Source: Liriodendron chinense (Eukaryota; Streptophyta; Magnoliopsida; Magnoliales; Magnoliaceae). Taken from it: a stretch of 64,000 nucleotides of DNA. The position numbers and the translations under genes are program-made. The notes beneath the pieces were generated by a model. It saw only the letters and a list, made by a program, of their open reading frames with translations, searched no databases and was not told where the DNA came from. Below are positions 1 through 12,710 of this stretch, piece after piece. Within the stretch, counting starts at the first letter, position 1, and each line of letters begins with the position of its first letter. The stretch covers positions 3,162,001 to 3,226,000 of the forward strand of contig ML058337.1 in assembly GCA_003013855.2 (NCBI GenBank), read 5' to 3'.

Positions 1-1093
1 TTATATTTCTATTCAAAGCTCTATGATGAGATCTTTGTAGGTGAGATACTCTAAGCAAACCATTTTCATTAGTTGTAGAGATCTCAAACCTACCCTCCTA
101 TCACCTTGGGCATCTTAAAGAGCATCCATGCAAGGTGTTTAATCAAGTGTAGTTGAGGCATTGACAACGCAGCGGTAACACGATCTGGGGAGCAAAGTGG
201 AGCTGATTGAAGTACGAAACTGAACAAGGGGCTCATTCGATAAGTAAGGTTGTCAATTTATTAAGACTTAATCCACTTTTTTTCCTTTGGAAATTGAGTA
301 TAGAGTTTATTTGTCAAACTCGATCTAGAGTCGTTTGCCGATCCTTGGCTTGTTAGTTGAGCCTAAACATCTAGGGACGTTTGTTGTTTCTTAGCACATT
401 TGTCGGCCCTAAACAAATCTCTAAGGGGAGCCTCCGACACCGGAGTGATCGTGCGTTGGGTTAAGAGTTAGCCTATGTCCAAAACTCTGTTAAGGTTGAG
501 AGGTGAATCGATAAAAACTCCGTGTAAAGATAGAGAGGTGACCCTCATTTAAAACCTCCGATAGTAAATGCCGGTGTGCTCAATGGGATTGAGTACTTAA
601 ATCGGGAGTGGAGTAGACCCAAAGTCAAACCACTATACATGTTTGTGTTTGTGATTTTTTTGAGCACATTGTTATCTTAGCATTGTATGTTTAGTTGTTT
701 AATTACGAATGCTTGATATGAATGTATGCTAGGCACTAGATAGGCACATCCACACAAAAGATGTACTTTCATTAAGTAGTGTAGACTTGAGCTCATTGAT
801 CCATTCTCATAGTCTACATAGGTTGCATAGATTAGGAGCTTGATTTGTTTAATCATTTGATTATCTATGCATGCTAGTCCATATGTTATTCTTGTGATTG
901 GACCCACTTAGGCTTGGAAGCCGAAGTATTAATTGCTTACTTAGTTTAAATTGTCAAATCGCATAAGTAGACAAAAAGATTTTAAAAGGTTCTAATCATC
1001 CCCCCCCCCCCCGAAGTCTTAGCCATAATACTAGTTGTTTTACAAGCTTCTACATTGATATGCCTTGCCTTTAATCCAAAAGGTATAATTTCG
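1..1093 (+). repeat. Ty1/copia 5' LTR, partial (left end outside window)
   Basis: This stretch matches the LTR at 3078-4456 and, in reverse complement, the copy at 5735-7669. Shared segments include the part around 240-360 (seen again at 3600-3720) and the part around 700-960 (seen again at 4050-4330). It is followed at once by an initiator-Met primer-binding site, which fixes it as the 5' LTR of a + strand element. The first 180 bases match only the inverted copy, because the 3' LTR has a deletion there. A C13 tract lies at 1000-1012. The exact 3' edge is uncertain by a few bases because no clean terminal CA is seen. Confidence 0.75.
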
Positions 1094-1095
1094 GT

Positions 1096-1107
1096 TGGTA
1101 TCAGAGC
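1096..1107 (+). other. Retrotransposon primer-binding site (tRNA-iMet)
   Basis: TGGTATCAGAGC is complementary to the 3' end of plant initiator methionine tRNA, the usual primer of Ty1/copia elements. It sits directly downstream of the 5' LTR, as expected. Confidence 0.85.
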
Positions 1108-1164
1108 GGGTTGCTCTTCAAGGACTTAATCGTCTAAAGTGAGATCCAATATCGAAGCACTAGC

Positions 1165-2262
1165 ATGATGTCTAATCGAGATGGGAGTACCACCAACCGT
1201 CCACCATTTTTTGACGGGTCCAACTACACCTATTGGAAGGTTAGGATGAGGATTTTCTTACCATCCATGGACCATCTGGTGTGATTAAGCACACAATGTG
1301 GATATTCCATACCCACCGAACATGTGGAGGTTGATGAAAAAACTATTGTCATTCCCAAAGATGATGAAAAATGGAAGGTAGTGAGAGAGCTCAATACATG
1401 GCAAATGTCAAAGCTCTAAATGTGATTTACTGTGCATTTTTTTCGAAAGAATTTCAGTACATTTTCATATGCGTAACTACAAAAGAAGCGTAAGACATAC
1501 TTGAGATTACCCACGAGGGAACTAGCATAGTAAGACGCTTAAAGCTTCAACTCTTAACCACTAAATTTAAAAATATTAAAATGAAAAAGTCTGAAACTTT
1601 CATGGAGTTTTATACATAATTGTCTGATATTTGTAACTTCATGTTTACCTTCAGAGAACGGGTTCCGAAATGACGTATATGTAGAAAAATACTTAGGTCC
1701 CTTCCGGAGAGATTTAACACCAAGGCTACTCCTCAGAGGAGTATAGAGACATGGATAACATGAAAATAGAGGAACTCATAGGTTTTCTACAAACTCATGA
1801 ACTACACTTTAAGGCCCCCTCTAGTATTGCTTTAAAAACTTTCCACAAATGCTCCCATAAGAAAATTAAGAGTGAGAGGAAGAAGATAATGATGGTGAGG
1901 AAGATGGGGAAGAAAAGTTAAACAGAAAATTGAAACGATTCCTCAAATTTGATAGAGGGGGTAGCCATGACAAGAAGGATAAGAAGGATGCTAAAAATAA
2001 AGAAAAATAATCCAAATCTAAATCTATTCGATGTTACGGTTGCAGTCATCTTGGCCATATTGCCTCGGATTGTCCGAAAGGGCCTAAATCGAAAGGCAAA
2101 AAGGCAATGACTGCCACTTGGGATGACATGGAGGAGTCTGAATCCAAATCTATTGACTCCTCTAGTGATGGGAGCAAAAAATTGGCGAGAATTCTTATTA
2201 CTTCCACCACTACCTCTCTTCCCCCTAATCTAAGAGAAGATCCCGACCACTTTCCTTTCTAG
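1165..2262 (+). pseudogene. Ty1/copia Gag pseudogene
   Basis: Translation from the ATG at 1165 or 1168 gives a start like copia Gag polyproteins of the DUF4219/UBN2 type, with the segment FFDGSNYTYWKVRMRIFL followed by SMDHL. The reading frame is broken early by a TGA near 1281 where the family usually has Trp, and further stops and frameshifts follow. A CCHC zinc knuckle is readable at 2029-2075 (CYGCSHLGHIASDC, spacing C-X2-C-X4-H-X4-C), followed by a lysine-rich tail and an acidic, serine-rich tail. Gag would package the element RNA into virus-like particles. No protease, integrase or reverse transcriptase follows, so this copy is both decayed and non-autonomous. Confidence 0.8.
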
Positions 2263-3077
2263 AAGGAGGAGTTCCCAACACCCCACCACATGCTACATTC
2301 TATGAGGGGATTGTGGAAATTAGTTACCCTTAGGGTAATCAAACTAAACATAGTTATTAAGGGTAGCTAGAAATATTTCTATAGAAAAATTTGAGGATTT
2401 CAGTTTCATTTTTGTGATTATGGGCAAATCAGAGGATTAAAGCCTCATTAGCCCAAATTTGGTAGTTTAGTCTTACTTCTATTTAGTATATTTACTGCTA
2501 GACTATCACCCTGCTTAGATTAGCTAATCATGATAAATTTTATGTTTAATTGTATGCTAATCTTTGCTTAGATTTGGTCATGATGTACATAAATAGGGGA
2601 GGTTGGTTGTTTGGGCTATAAGCCCTTGAGCTTTTATTGCTAATGCATATCTTAAGTGACCAATTATAAATGATTGACTACGCTTAGATAGTTACATTTT
2701 CTTGTTAATCATGTTCCTTTGCATGCTCCATGTTTTAAAGTTCATGTACCCTATACTCTCCTTGTTAGCATGTGCTTATGGTATAACTGCGACATACTAT
2801 CTACTTTTACCTTAACCTTAATTGATGTATCATTAAGGGGGAGAGAATAGTTTGTCAATTGTGACAAAAAGTAGGAGAAAGATTAAGTCTCACCAAACTA
2901 GTTTGGTATGTTTTGTGATGCAGGGATTGACAGGTTATGGGGAATCAAACTGAAGAGGAGCTGCTTAGTTAGTTATGTCAAGAGTCCTGTATTTATATCA
3001 ATATTAATGTAATATCTTGTACATGTATTTTGTTTTGGTGGGTTAGGTTTTTGTAAGTAATTGACAAATGAGGAGAT
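2263..3077 (+). other. Internal 3' region of the copia element, pol missing
   Basis: About 0.8 kb lies between the gag remnant and the 3' LTR, where a complete copia element would carry 3-4 kb of pol. No RT, RNase H or integrase motif is readable in any frame. Repeated phrases around TTGTCAATTGTGACAAAAAG near 2850-2875 resemble the spacer before the 3' LTR of SIRE-like elements. A short purine tract at 3070-3076 (GAGGAGA) just before the LTR could be the polypurine tract. Confidence 0.55.
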
Positions 3078-4456
3078 TGTTAGTGCACTTTTCTGTGACA
3101 TACTAATGCACCTTATTTGTCAATTACTTAAGTCAATGAGTCTAGTGTTGGTTGATATTAATAAAAACGAAGACCAAAGACTCAAGATGGACCTGTTGCA
3201 TCAAGGATGAAGAATCAGGTAAAAGAGATGCCTTGGTGAGCCTTAACCTTGAACCCAACTAAAATTATAACCTTTAGATGACTGTGACCATTAGGCATAC
3301 CCTTAGTCATCTTAGATTGACCTTATGTGTCCCAAAAGATCACCAAAAGAATGACCAAGAGGTTGCATAAACTGCTGTAAAACACAACAGACAAAACAAC
3401 ATGAATTCATTCTTAGACCAGTTGGCAGATGGCAAAAAAGGACAGTGACCAAACTGGAAAAATTATGTCTCTGGGGCTTAATTCGATCGGTTGGCTGGTC
3501 TGTTAAACTCAATCAAGGGAGTAAAGTGGAGCTGATTGAAGCATGGGAGAGTGGAGATCAAGCAACACAAAGCAGCGTTAAACAAGGGACTCATCCAACA
3601 AGTAAGGTTGTCAATTTATTGAGACTCAATCCACTCTTTTCCCTTTGGGAATTGAGTATAGAGTTTGTTTGTCTAACTCGATTTAGGGTCGTTTGCCGAT
3701 CATTGGCTTGTTAGTTGAGCCTAAACATCTAGAGACGTTTGCTGTTTCTTGACAGTGTCATTCCTAAACAAGTCTCCAAGGGGGAGCCTCTGACACGGGA
3801 GTAAACGTGTGTCGTGTTGAGAGTTAGCCTATGTCTCAAACTCCTTTAAGGTTGAGAGGTGAACCGGTAAAACCTCCGTGTAAAGATTGAGAGGTGAACC
3901 TCATTTAAAACCTCCAATAGTGAATGTCGTTGTACTTAATGGGGTTGAGTACTTAAACCAGGAGTGGAGTAGACCCAACGTCGAACCATTATACATGTTT
4001 GTGTTTGTGATTATTTTAAGCACATGTTATCTTAACATTGTATGTTTAATTGTTTAATTATGAATGCTTGATAAGAATGTATGCTAGGCACTAGATAGGC
4101 ATATCCACACATAAGATGTACTTTCACTAAGTAGTGTAGACTTGAGATTATTGATCCATTCTCATAGTCTACATAGGTTGCGTAGATTAGGAGCTTGATT
4201 TGTTTAATCATTCGATTATCTATGCATGGTTAGACTAGGTAGCTTATTGCTTAATCCATATGCTAGTCTTGTGATTGGACCTACTTAGGCTTGGAAGTCG
4301 AAGTGTTAATTGCTTAGTTTAAATTGTCAAATTTCATAAGTAGGTGAAAAGATTTTAAAAGGTCCTAATCACTCCCCTTTAGGTCTTAGCTATAATACTA
4401 GTTACTCTACAAGCTTTCGCACTAATACGCCTTTAATCTAAAAGTTTTAATTTAAA
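3078..4456 (+). repeat. Ty1/copia 3' LTR
   Basis: The copy begins TGTTAGTGCAC directly after the purine tract, and its last ~900 bases align with the 5' LTR. A segment corresponding to window positions 1-180 is absent, so this LTR is internally deleted relative to the ~1.9-kb inverted copy at 5735-7669. Long LTRs and the TGTTAG start fit a SIRE/Maximus-type lineage. That lineage call is inference. Confidence 0.75.
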
Positions 4457-5734
4457 AAATCAGTCCAAAATTTTCAAAAAAGTCAACTTGGTGAGTCAAC
4501 CCGCTAAGTCAAATCATCGAGTCAAATCACTAGGTCAGCCCACTCCTTACACCTAGTCGATTCACCTTGTCAGCCCATCCTTCAAACTCATTCAACTCAC
4601 CTAGTTCTGATCTGCAGCCTCGAAGCAGCTCCGAACCTCATACTTGAGGATTTCTTGCTTCAGGTTCGGAGTTCGTACGCTCTGAAGCTAAAGCAGAGCA
4701 TCCATACGGGTGCTCCCTGGGGGCTGCTCAAGAGCTGCCACTCCTCGCAACTATAAATACCCCGTCTCCCTTTCATTTTCAGTATCCCAAAAAATTTAAA
4801 AAATTCATTAACTTCGAGTCCTCCTCTGTGAGAAGCGACTCATCTCCACCCCTTAGCCTATTCCTCCACCAAGGAGAGCCCGAGTGAGTGAAGAGTCTAG
4901 CCTAAGTCCAGCCCAGCTTGACCTTGTTCTAAGTCTCTCAAGCTATCTAAGTCCCGATTTTAGCGGCTTGAAGTTAATCCTTGTGATACCTCCGTCCATC
5001 CAGCTACTCTTATATCAGTACCATCTCATTCGCATCTAGCATAGTGATACATTTATTATTCTTCCAACCCCCTTTCTTATCATTCTACTGTAAGCACTTG
5101 ATCAGGTCTTAGTGTATGCTCTAAGGTTTGCCGATCAAACACACATCATGCATATTGCATAAAGCACCTGTCAGTTCGAGCGTACGCTCTAGGCTTGCCT
5201 ATCTAATTGGAGTTTGCCTATCATAAACTCTTATTGGTCATACCTATATTCATGCATTATATCATTCATGAAAATGTACGAGAATTAGTTCAGACTTTCA
5301 AGTATTAGTTAGATTTTGTGAAGTAAAGACCGTACATCTATATGGGAAGAGTGAGTACCTAACACCTTACTGCCCTATAACCATGATCCCTTACCTCGGA
5401 TCTTTGACTGTAGATAAAAAGAGTCATTTTAGAGGAAAGAATCTTCAGATTATCTTTCTAACGTTTCTATAGGGTCTAGCCGACTGTAGATTTAAAATAA
5501 CTAGCTAGTGACAACTCCAGTCTTTTACGAACTTATCTAAACATATCAATTGAGACCCGATTACAAACTCGAAGAAAAAGCCCTCGAGAAAGAGGTGAGC
5601 CCATAGCAGCGGCGATTCGCGCCCCTCAAAAGGGGAAGCACGGAACGACGAATGTCCACACATGGACATAGGGTCTTTGATGGATAACTTGAAATTGCGT
5701 CGATAGTCTAACATGACACTCTACTCTTCTATAT
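4457..5734. repeat. Unclassified LTR-like sequence with TATA box
   Basis: No coding sequence is seen. A good TATA box (TATAAATA, 4752-4759) lies in GC-richer flanks and is followed by a pyrimidine-rich stretch. Phrases of the GTCAACCCGGTGAGTCAA type at 4480-4600 are common in LTRs of plant Ty3/gypsy (Tat-type) elements. It may be a fragment of a second LTR element lying between the two copia LTR copies. No termini or target duplication were found. Confidence 0.4.
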
Positions 5735-7669
5735 GGAAGCTTGGCACGAAGCTTATAGAACTATGGCTAAGTCTTAAAGGGGGGTGATTAGGACCGTTTA
5801 AAAATTTATTTTCAAAACCTCTTATCTAATTAAACTAATTAACAATTATAAACTAATTAAATAAGAACACTTAGATTTCAAACTTAAGTAGGTCCAATCA
5901 CAAGGCTAGCATATGATAAGCAATTAAACAACTGAGCCTAAGCATGCATAGATTATCAATTGATTAAACTAATCAAGCACTTAATCTATACAACCTATGT
6001 AAACTATATGAGAATGGATCATATGAGCTCAATTCTACACAACTTAGTGAACATGCACCTTATGTGTGAATCTACCTAATCAAGTATATAGCATACAAAC
6101 CATTCAAGCATTCATATAATCATAATTGAAAGAAAATGCGAGAAAAGAAATGGCTCAATTGACAATTATAAACACAAGCATGTATAGTAGTTCGACTATT
6201 TGTCTATTCCACTCCTAGTCCAAGTACTTACCTCTTGAGCACACTAACATTCATTAGGGAGTTTAAATCAGGTTCCTCCCAACCTATGTGTTTTAAATCG
6301 GTTCCACCCTACCAGGAAGTTTGACGAGGTTCCTTCCAACCTATAATAGAGATTTTACTAGTTCATCTTTCAACCAAGATGCTTACAAGTCCCATGCTAC
6401 CCAGGAGTTTGACAAAGATCCTCCCAACCCTTCAGTTTCAATCCAAGAACCTAGCGTATACTCCCGCCGAAGGCTCCCCATGAAGACTTGATTAAGTTTG
6501 TAAATTTGAACTCTCATACTCAATCATCCACGAGGAAGGAGCGCAATCGGACTCTTCCTATGACAACTTACTTTTCGGATTGAGCCCCTTTTGTAGCGCT
6601 GCTTGGGTTGCTTGATTTCCGATCTCCCGTACTTTAATTAACTCCCCGATGCTTCTCTGATCTTGTTGCCACCATATCGCCAATGCCTTAGCTCCACGGA
6701 TTAATCACCTCGCATAAGATGCTCTTGAGATGCCCAAGGTGATAGGAGATGGTGTGAATTCTCTACAGCTAGGAGGAGTTGTTTGCCTAGAGGAATTTCA
6801 CCTAGTAAATCTTTAGAGATGTTTAGACAAGTGATCTACCTATGGTCAAGGTGCCTCAAACATCTAAAGATCAAGAGAGAGCAAGTTCATCTTCACATGA
6901 GCTTTGAATGCTCCATCTTGTGATCAAATACAATGAAGATGGCTTAAAATACTTAGGATTAAAGCTTAATGGTATAGGCAATAAGGGTGGCTTCTAATAC
7001 ATTAAAATCTCCCTTTTATGACCCAAAACAAAGCCTAACCATTATATGAAAAAAGCTCCAACAGATTCAAAACGGCTATAAACGATTAAATTCCGACCGG
7101 TCGTGGCTCAACACCGACTGGTCAGCCATGGTCCTCGACCAGTCGAATTATGGCCTGGATAGGCAGATTTGTTGTTGTCCTAACTGGGGTGGATCGTGAC
7201 CGGTAAGACAGTCCAGCTGACCGGTCTTTGATCGGTCGATTTTAGGCCTGGGACTGGTTTTGCTTGTTGTCCCATTTAGTCCTCTAACAACCGGTTAGCC
7301 AAGGCTCAAGACTGGTCGACAGACCTATTTTGCTAGCTGTTTTTTTTTTTTTTTTTTTTTTTTTTTTAGCAGCAGCAAAAGCAGCCTCTTTGGTCATTCT
7401 TTGGGTAGTCTTTTGGGACATCTAAGGCCAATCTATGATGACTAATGGAATGACTATTGGGTCAAGGTCATCTAGATGTTTGGGTTTTGGTTAGGTTCAA
7501 GGTTCAAGGCTCACCAAGGCATCTCTTTTACCTATTTCTCCTTCCTTGATGTAGTAGGTCCGCTTGAGTCTTCGATCCCTCTTTTTTAAGCTCAACCAAT
7601 ACTAGACTCACCGACCTATGTAATTGACAAATAAGGTGCACTAGTATGTCACAGAAAAGTGCACTAACA
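5735..7669 (-). repeat. Inverted Ty1/copia LTR (solo LTR or fragment)
   Basis: Reverse complement matches the LTRs of the element at 1-4456: the block at 5770-6070 corresponds to 4090-4380, and the block ending AGTGCACTAACA at 7669 is the complement of the TGTTAGTGCACT start at 3078. At about 1.93 kb this is the most complete LTR in the window. A run of about 27 T lies at 7341-7367. No internal region or PBS is found on either side, so it is a solo LTR or the remains of a second insertion in opposite orientation. Confidence 0.7.
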
Positions 7670-8390
7670 TAACTATGGTAATGAAAGGATTGGACCAAAT
7701 GTACATGCATGAATAAGGCAAGTTTACATAATTCATTTTATATGTAGGGGTTATGAAAAATTATAGGGTGGCAGAATACCATAAGGGTACACTCCTGCAA
7801 CTGCTAACATTTCCTTATAAATAGATCATATCCTAAAGAGGAGAGTCTAACCTAAAGAGAGATTGGATGTCCACCCCCTTTGGCCGTCACCTAGAGAGAG
7901 AGAGAGAGAGATTATCCATCTCTTCCTTGTCTCACATCACACATGTCGACGTGATAGGTTCACCTACGTGAGGACATGCATCTCCTCAACCCTACCTTAG
8001 GGTTGATGAGGAGCACTCACTCTCCTTTAATTGTGATGGATCGAGGAGAAACCTTTTACTTCGGAAGATCAACATTGGTAAGGTTTAAGTTCTCATTATG
8101 CACATTCTTCCCTCGGTAAAAATCTAAGCCAGTCATGGTAGGGTTTTGATTTTTGAAAATATGATATTATCAAACTAAGGAATCCTTAAGGTTTAACTAA
8201 AATCTAAAAATTTAAAAACCTTAAATGCCATTACATTTTAAAAAATTCCAACATATCAAAATGTGTGGATGGTGGAACACCATAAAAGTGTTTCTCCCTA
8301 AAACCCTAACTCATAAATAAGACCATATTCTAGAAAAAAGAAAAAAACAAAAAGCCTTGAATCCCCAAATCTTTTAGGACGTCACCACAT

Positions 8391-8439
<49 letters not shown>

Positions 8440-8720
8440 TTCTCCTTTCTCATTCCTTGTGACCACACATCCACACATGTGACACACTGTGCATGTTTTT
8501 CTCTGTGCATCGTCCTATCACTGTTCTAAGATCGTGTGTTGGCTTTCTTCTTCTCTTCATCAGGATTAGATTTGGAAGAAGACCTTTCACTTTGAAGGCA
8601 CAGCATCAACAATTGAACCACATTCGACAATGACGATCTAAAGGTAAATCTATATCTAAAATCTAATATTTTAATTTTTAGTGGAAACTTGATGATATCT
8701 AAATGATGATCCTTATGGTT
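7670..8720. repeat. Diverged tandem duplication with (GA)n tracts
   Basis: Two related segments of about 0.5 kb follow each other (about 7740-8110 and 8260-8660). Each has the order: phrase about a gap before AACACCATAA-type sequence, a CATAAATA/TATAAATA box, a GTCACC word, a (GA)n tract, and then a CTTCCTTGTCTCACA-like word. The second copy carries the long (GA)21 tract at 8394-8435. The TATA-like boxes suggest old promoter or LTR sequence. No ORF is supported. Confidence 0.45.
8394..8435. repeat. (GA)n microsatellite
   Basis: Perfect GA dinucleotide run of about 21 units. Confidence 0.95.
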
Positions 8721-9112
8721 TAATCAATTAATCTAAACCTTTGAATTTTTTTATTTTATATGAGTTTCCAAAACTCTAATAGTAACAGATGTCTTACACA
8801 TGTCCTATGTGTTGAATTTTCATTTTGTATTTCTAGATCTGTACACCGAGTTGAGATGGACCTAGCTCGGCTCAGCCAACGGGCAACCCTAGATCGAGCT
8901 CAGCTTGGCTCAGCCTTTTGAGCTGGATTAGTAGGCTCGGTTTGGTTCGGTTGAGCTTTCAAGCCAAGTTTAAGTTCAAGCTTTTCGAGTTGAATTCGAA
9001 CTGAGGGTTGAGTTTGGACGACGACTGTTGGTCGGTCATATAGGGAGCCATAGGTTGGACGATGGTTATGGCTGCTCGGATAGTCGGGCAGTGGTTGTGG
9101 GCCACTTGGACT

Positions 9113-9167
<55 letters not shown>

Positions 9168-10763
9168 TACTCACCAGCCCGGGACGAAGGGCTGGCTTGA
9201 CGAACGGTATCAAGCAGCAGCGCAACTAGGGTTAGGTTGGGATTGGAGGTAGGGGGCACTTGGGCAGGGTTAGGTCGAAAGAGGGGGGATTAGGTTTTTT
9301 TGTTTTGTTTTTTTTAACTTACACACACACACGATTCGAGTTGAGCCAAATCAAGCTGTGATCGAGCCGAACTTTGAGTCAAGCCGAACCGATCTTGGGT
9401 AAGCTGTAGAAAAACGGCTTGACTCAGTTCAAACCCAGCCTTTGAACCAAGCCGATTGAGCTGGTTCGAGCTGAGTCGAGCGAGCTAACCCAGCCAGCTG
9501 GACTCATGTTCAAGTCTAGGTCTTTCCCATACCAAATAGGCATTCCTTGAAAAAAAAAAAAAAAAAACTCAATGTTTAGACAATTGTAGCCTTTTAATTG
9601 GTGGCACACAATTGAGTGCTAAAAGAAAAAATAATTTTATAAATTATTCCTATTAAGTGAAAGAATGTCCATTTATTAGACAACCAAAATGGTTCAATAA
9701 AGATAAATTTTTTCCGTCAATGCAACACAAAGAGTATCCCACATGATGTATTTTTGGCTTATTTGCCTCCATAAGCAGCGAATTCTCATTGTGGCACAAA
9801 GGGGTGCAAATGGGTTGGATCAAGTGAGCCCTAGGCCAGACCCATTTAATGATTACAATTGGATTATGTGCCCGAACGTGACCTAGGAAAATTCAGATCC
9901 GGTCTAATTAAAAAGAAAGAAAGAAAAAAAAAAACTCAACCCATTTAAATGATGGGTCGTGCCGGGGATTAGAGGACCTAGACCCAGCCCATTTATCTCA
10001 TGGGTCATTTGGTCCAAGCACAAAAGTCACAAATGGATTTTCACACAAATAATATTTCAATATGGTTTCCTCCAATCCAACTTATAATGAGTTTAGTATT
10101 CATCCTTGAAGCCTGTCAAAGCTTCGTAACCAGCTACTTCACATGGACATTATTAATTAATTAATCAAATGTTTAGATTTTTCTATACTTATATTACTTA
10201 ATTACATTTCAATGGGCTAGATTGGTTTGGTTTTCAATCAGGTCCATTTTAGATGGCCCAAATCATACTAGTTTAGAAATCGAATCCAACTTGAGTTTGG
10301 TCGGGTTGATTTTGAGAGGCAGGTCAAACTTCTGAACACGTACCTTGTCCATGGGTCTAAATTCAGACTTGACCCACTTATCGTCAAGTCAGGTCCATGA
10401 CCCATCGAGTCAATCCAACATTTGTGCCTGGGACAGAAATGGGTTGGTTTTGACTTAGCCAAGCTAGGCTTGGGCTCAACCTAACACTCACGACCCAAGG
10501 TCCAAACCTGGCTCGAGGTTGGCATTGACCTAGTACAATAGACCCAACCTTGAGCTCCAAGAAATTGGTTGCACCTAGGCTTGACCAGGTCCAGCCTGAA
10601 AATTGATAAAACCCTTATATTCCCACTTGTCCTAATCTGTTTATTGATCAAGTGGGCCACGCATGCACAAAAAAAAGTGCATTTAGAGGAATGAAATCAA
10701 TGTCCTACATTCAAAATGAATGGGTTGCCTAATGTAGGATTAAAATGGCATATTTGTAATGAA
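8721..10763. other. Intergenic repeat-rich DNA
   Basis: No gene is seen. The part at 8840-9500 is dense in GAGCTCGG/CTCGGTTCGG-type words on both strands and surrounds a GA microsatellite. It looks like a decayed MITE of the kind that gives GGCTCGGCTCG repeats. The part at 9780-10620 has the same character with ATGGGTTGG/CCAACCCAT words, but I could not fix terminal repeats or target duplications. Confidence 0.4.
9115..9165. repeat. (GA)n microsatellite
   Basis: Perfect GA run of about 25 units. It creates spurious Arg-Glu or Leu-Ser repeat reading frames on the two strands. Confidence 0.95.
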
Positions 10764-10935
10764 GAGTTTGGATCGTCTGGGTTTTTCCTGTTTGCAGACC
10801 ACCTGATTGGTCCAGTTTAGCACTGACATTGTCAACACTACTGCATTTAAGTGTTGACATGTGCTGAGCTGGACCAATCAGACCTCCACAAACAACAGGA
10901 AAGTCCTGTTGAAGCTGAGCAGACGTTTGGGATTC
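10764..10935. mobile_element. Foldback MITE with 9-10 bp TSD (Mutator-like)
   Basis: The flanks carry the direct repeat TTGTAATGAA (10754-10763 and 10936-10945), a 9-10 bp target duplication as made by Mutator-like transposases. The interior is a long imperfect hairpin: TTCCTGTTTG...CTGATTGGTCCAG...GTCAACACT, then a short loop, then AGTGTTGAC...CTGGACCAATCAG...CAACAGGAA. The ends are a weak inverted repeat (GAGTTTGGATCGTCTG against GAATCCCAAACGTCTG). It carries no coding sequence. A relative sits at 56653-56801. Confidence 0.75.
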
Positions 10936-10945
10936 TTGTAATGAA

Positions 10946-12585
10946 ATATAAAGTTCGGTCAAGGTGAGCTGGGCTAAAAAGACATAAGCCCAAGCTTGAC
11001 CTGAAATTTGATTGGTTCATGCATGGAAGGCCCAAGCATAGCCCACGGGCCAACCCAAAGCTAGGTCAGGCTCACCTAGACCCAACTCACAATTTTTCTT
11101 ACAAGGCCGGCTCAGCCAAATCTGGCCATGCATGGCCAAGGCCTTTTCATCTGTAGTAAGGGTAGGGAATGAGGGCCGTCCGTTGCTGGCCCATTGCCAC
11201 TATAGGTTTTAGGCACTGTTCTCGGATGGACTCTTTCAATACCAAGTTGTGTCACTGCTGGCTCAAGTTAGGGACCCATTGGGGGAGAGCGGATTGGGTG
11301 AGACCCCGGATCCACCGAGGTGGGTGGGACCCCTGACTGTAGAGCTGACAGTGATGTATTTCCATAAATCCACACCATCCAATCATTTTGAAAGTTCATT
11401 TGAGAGAATTATGCAAAAAATGAAGCTGAGTCAAATCTTAGGTGGCCCACACCACAGGAAACAGTTGTGATTGAATCCCCACCATTAAAAACTTCATGGA
11501 TTCCATCAGAATGTTTATTTGCCATCCAACCTGTTGATAAGGTCACAAACAACTAGATGAAGAGTCCACACACATATCATCTTGATCCAAAGCTCCCACA
11601 AGAAGCTTTTAATGGTGAATCACCATTGTTTTGTGTACTATGGCCCATCGGGGATTTGGAATCCCTTGATGCGTTTGGCACATAGAGCAATTGAGGGTTT
11701 CAAATCCTGAAATCCCCTTATGAAGGGGGTTTGCAATCCAAGGTAAAAGCTTGTATTATATCTAAAATCATTCCAGGAGTTACATATGTCACTTATGTGT
11801 AACTAGGCTACTAATCTATTGAGCACACGGCCCATTGATGATACTTCGAAACAATTAGATTATCAATTGCATCAATAAAATTACTTTTATGTAATGATTT
11901 GCGCCGTCTAAACATTGTTGAAAAAAATCAATGGTTAAAATTCATAGGTTAATCACTTAGATGTGATCTTATGCTTGTGGTTTATCTAAGACTCGGAATT
12001 TGATCATTTTTTGTCCAAGTATATACTTCAACGGGCTTATTACAATCATTGTGTTGAACATTACATGCTTATACTAATTAAGGATATTAAAGTTGATTCA
12101 ATAATTAAATTCAAAACCTGGTAGATATCGTTCATTTGGAATATCGGGATTTCATATCTAGGGTGCCAAACACAACAGGGTTTCAAATCTAAGGGGTTTT
12201 TAAATCCAAGGGGTTTACAAATCCATGCTCCAAAAACAGGCCGTTAGTTTCAGTTCTGACAAGTGGACCAATGATCAAGTAATCCAGACCAATGGTATTG
12301 TGGGTCCCACCACTGATGAACTATGCGCAGAGAATCTCTCGGATAGAGCCATCTCGCTATTTCCATTTGTGGCTTACAAATAGACGGTTGAAAAAAGAAA
12401 CATCACTACAATCCACATTCAACCAAAAAAAAAGGAAAAAAGAAGTAGAAAATTGATGGCTTGGATATTCGAATAACGTGACAGTTGTGGTCGATGGTAG
12501 ATCGTGGGGTCCACAAGACAAATGAGTGGCCTGGATAAATGTAAATGGGACCCACCTGGCAGAACTGGCTGATTGCAAACCCCGC
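10946..12585. other. Intergenic region upstream of the UEV1 gene, with repeat remnants
   Basis: A partial copy of the palindromic module lies at about 11330-11650 (AGTTGTGATTGAATCCCCACCATT and a GTCACA...GATG arm). A second candidate element occupies about 11670-12245; it is bounded by GCGTTTGGCAC on the left and GGAGC...AACAGGCC on the right and has internal GGGGTTT/AAATCC words in both orientations. The last few hundred bases before 12586 should hold the UEV1 promoter. No specific regulatory motif is called here. Confidence 0.4.
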
Positions 12586-12591
12586 TATATA
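12586..12591 (+). promoter_or_regulatory. Putative TATA box of the UEV1 gene
   Basis: TATATA lies 120 bases before the start codon. It would place transcription start near 12615-12625, where a CT-rich CCACTCTCTTTCTGAG stretch begins, giving a 5' UTR of about 90 bases. The position is plausible, but the assignment is inference. Confidence 0.5.
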
Positions 12592-12710
12592 GTAGTGCAG
12601 CAAAAGCTGCAAAACCCCACCACTCTCTTTCTGAGATTCTCATCGCTTTTGCTTCTGTATAGACAGAAAAACCAGAATCATCTGAAGAAGAAAAGCTAGT
12701 CACAGCTTCA

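Noticed and set aside
9028..9252. Arg-Glu repeat protein
   Set aside because: It is a translation of the (GA)n microsatellite; the opposite strand gives a Leu-Ser repeat of the same length.
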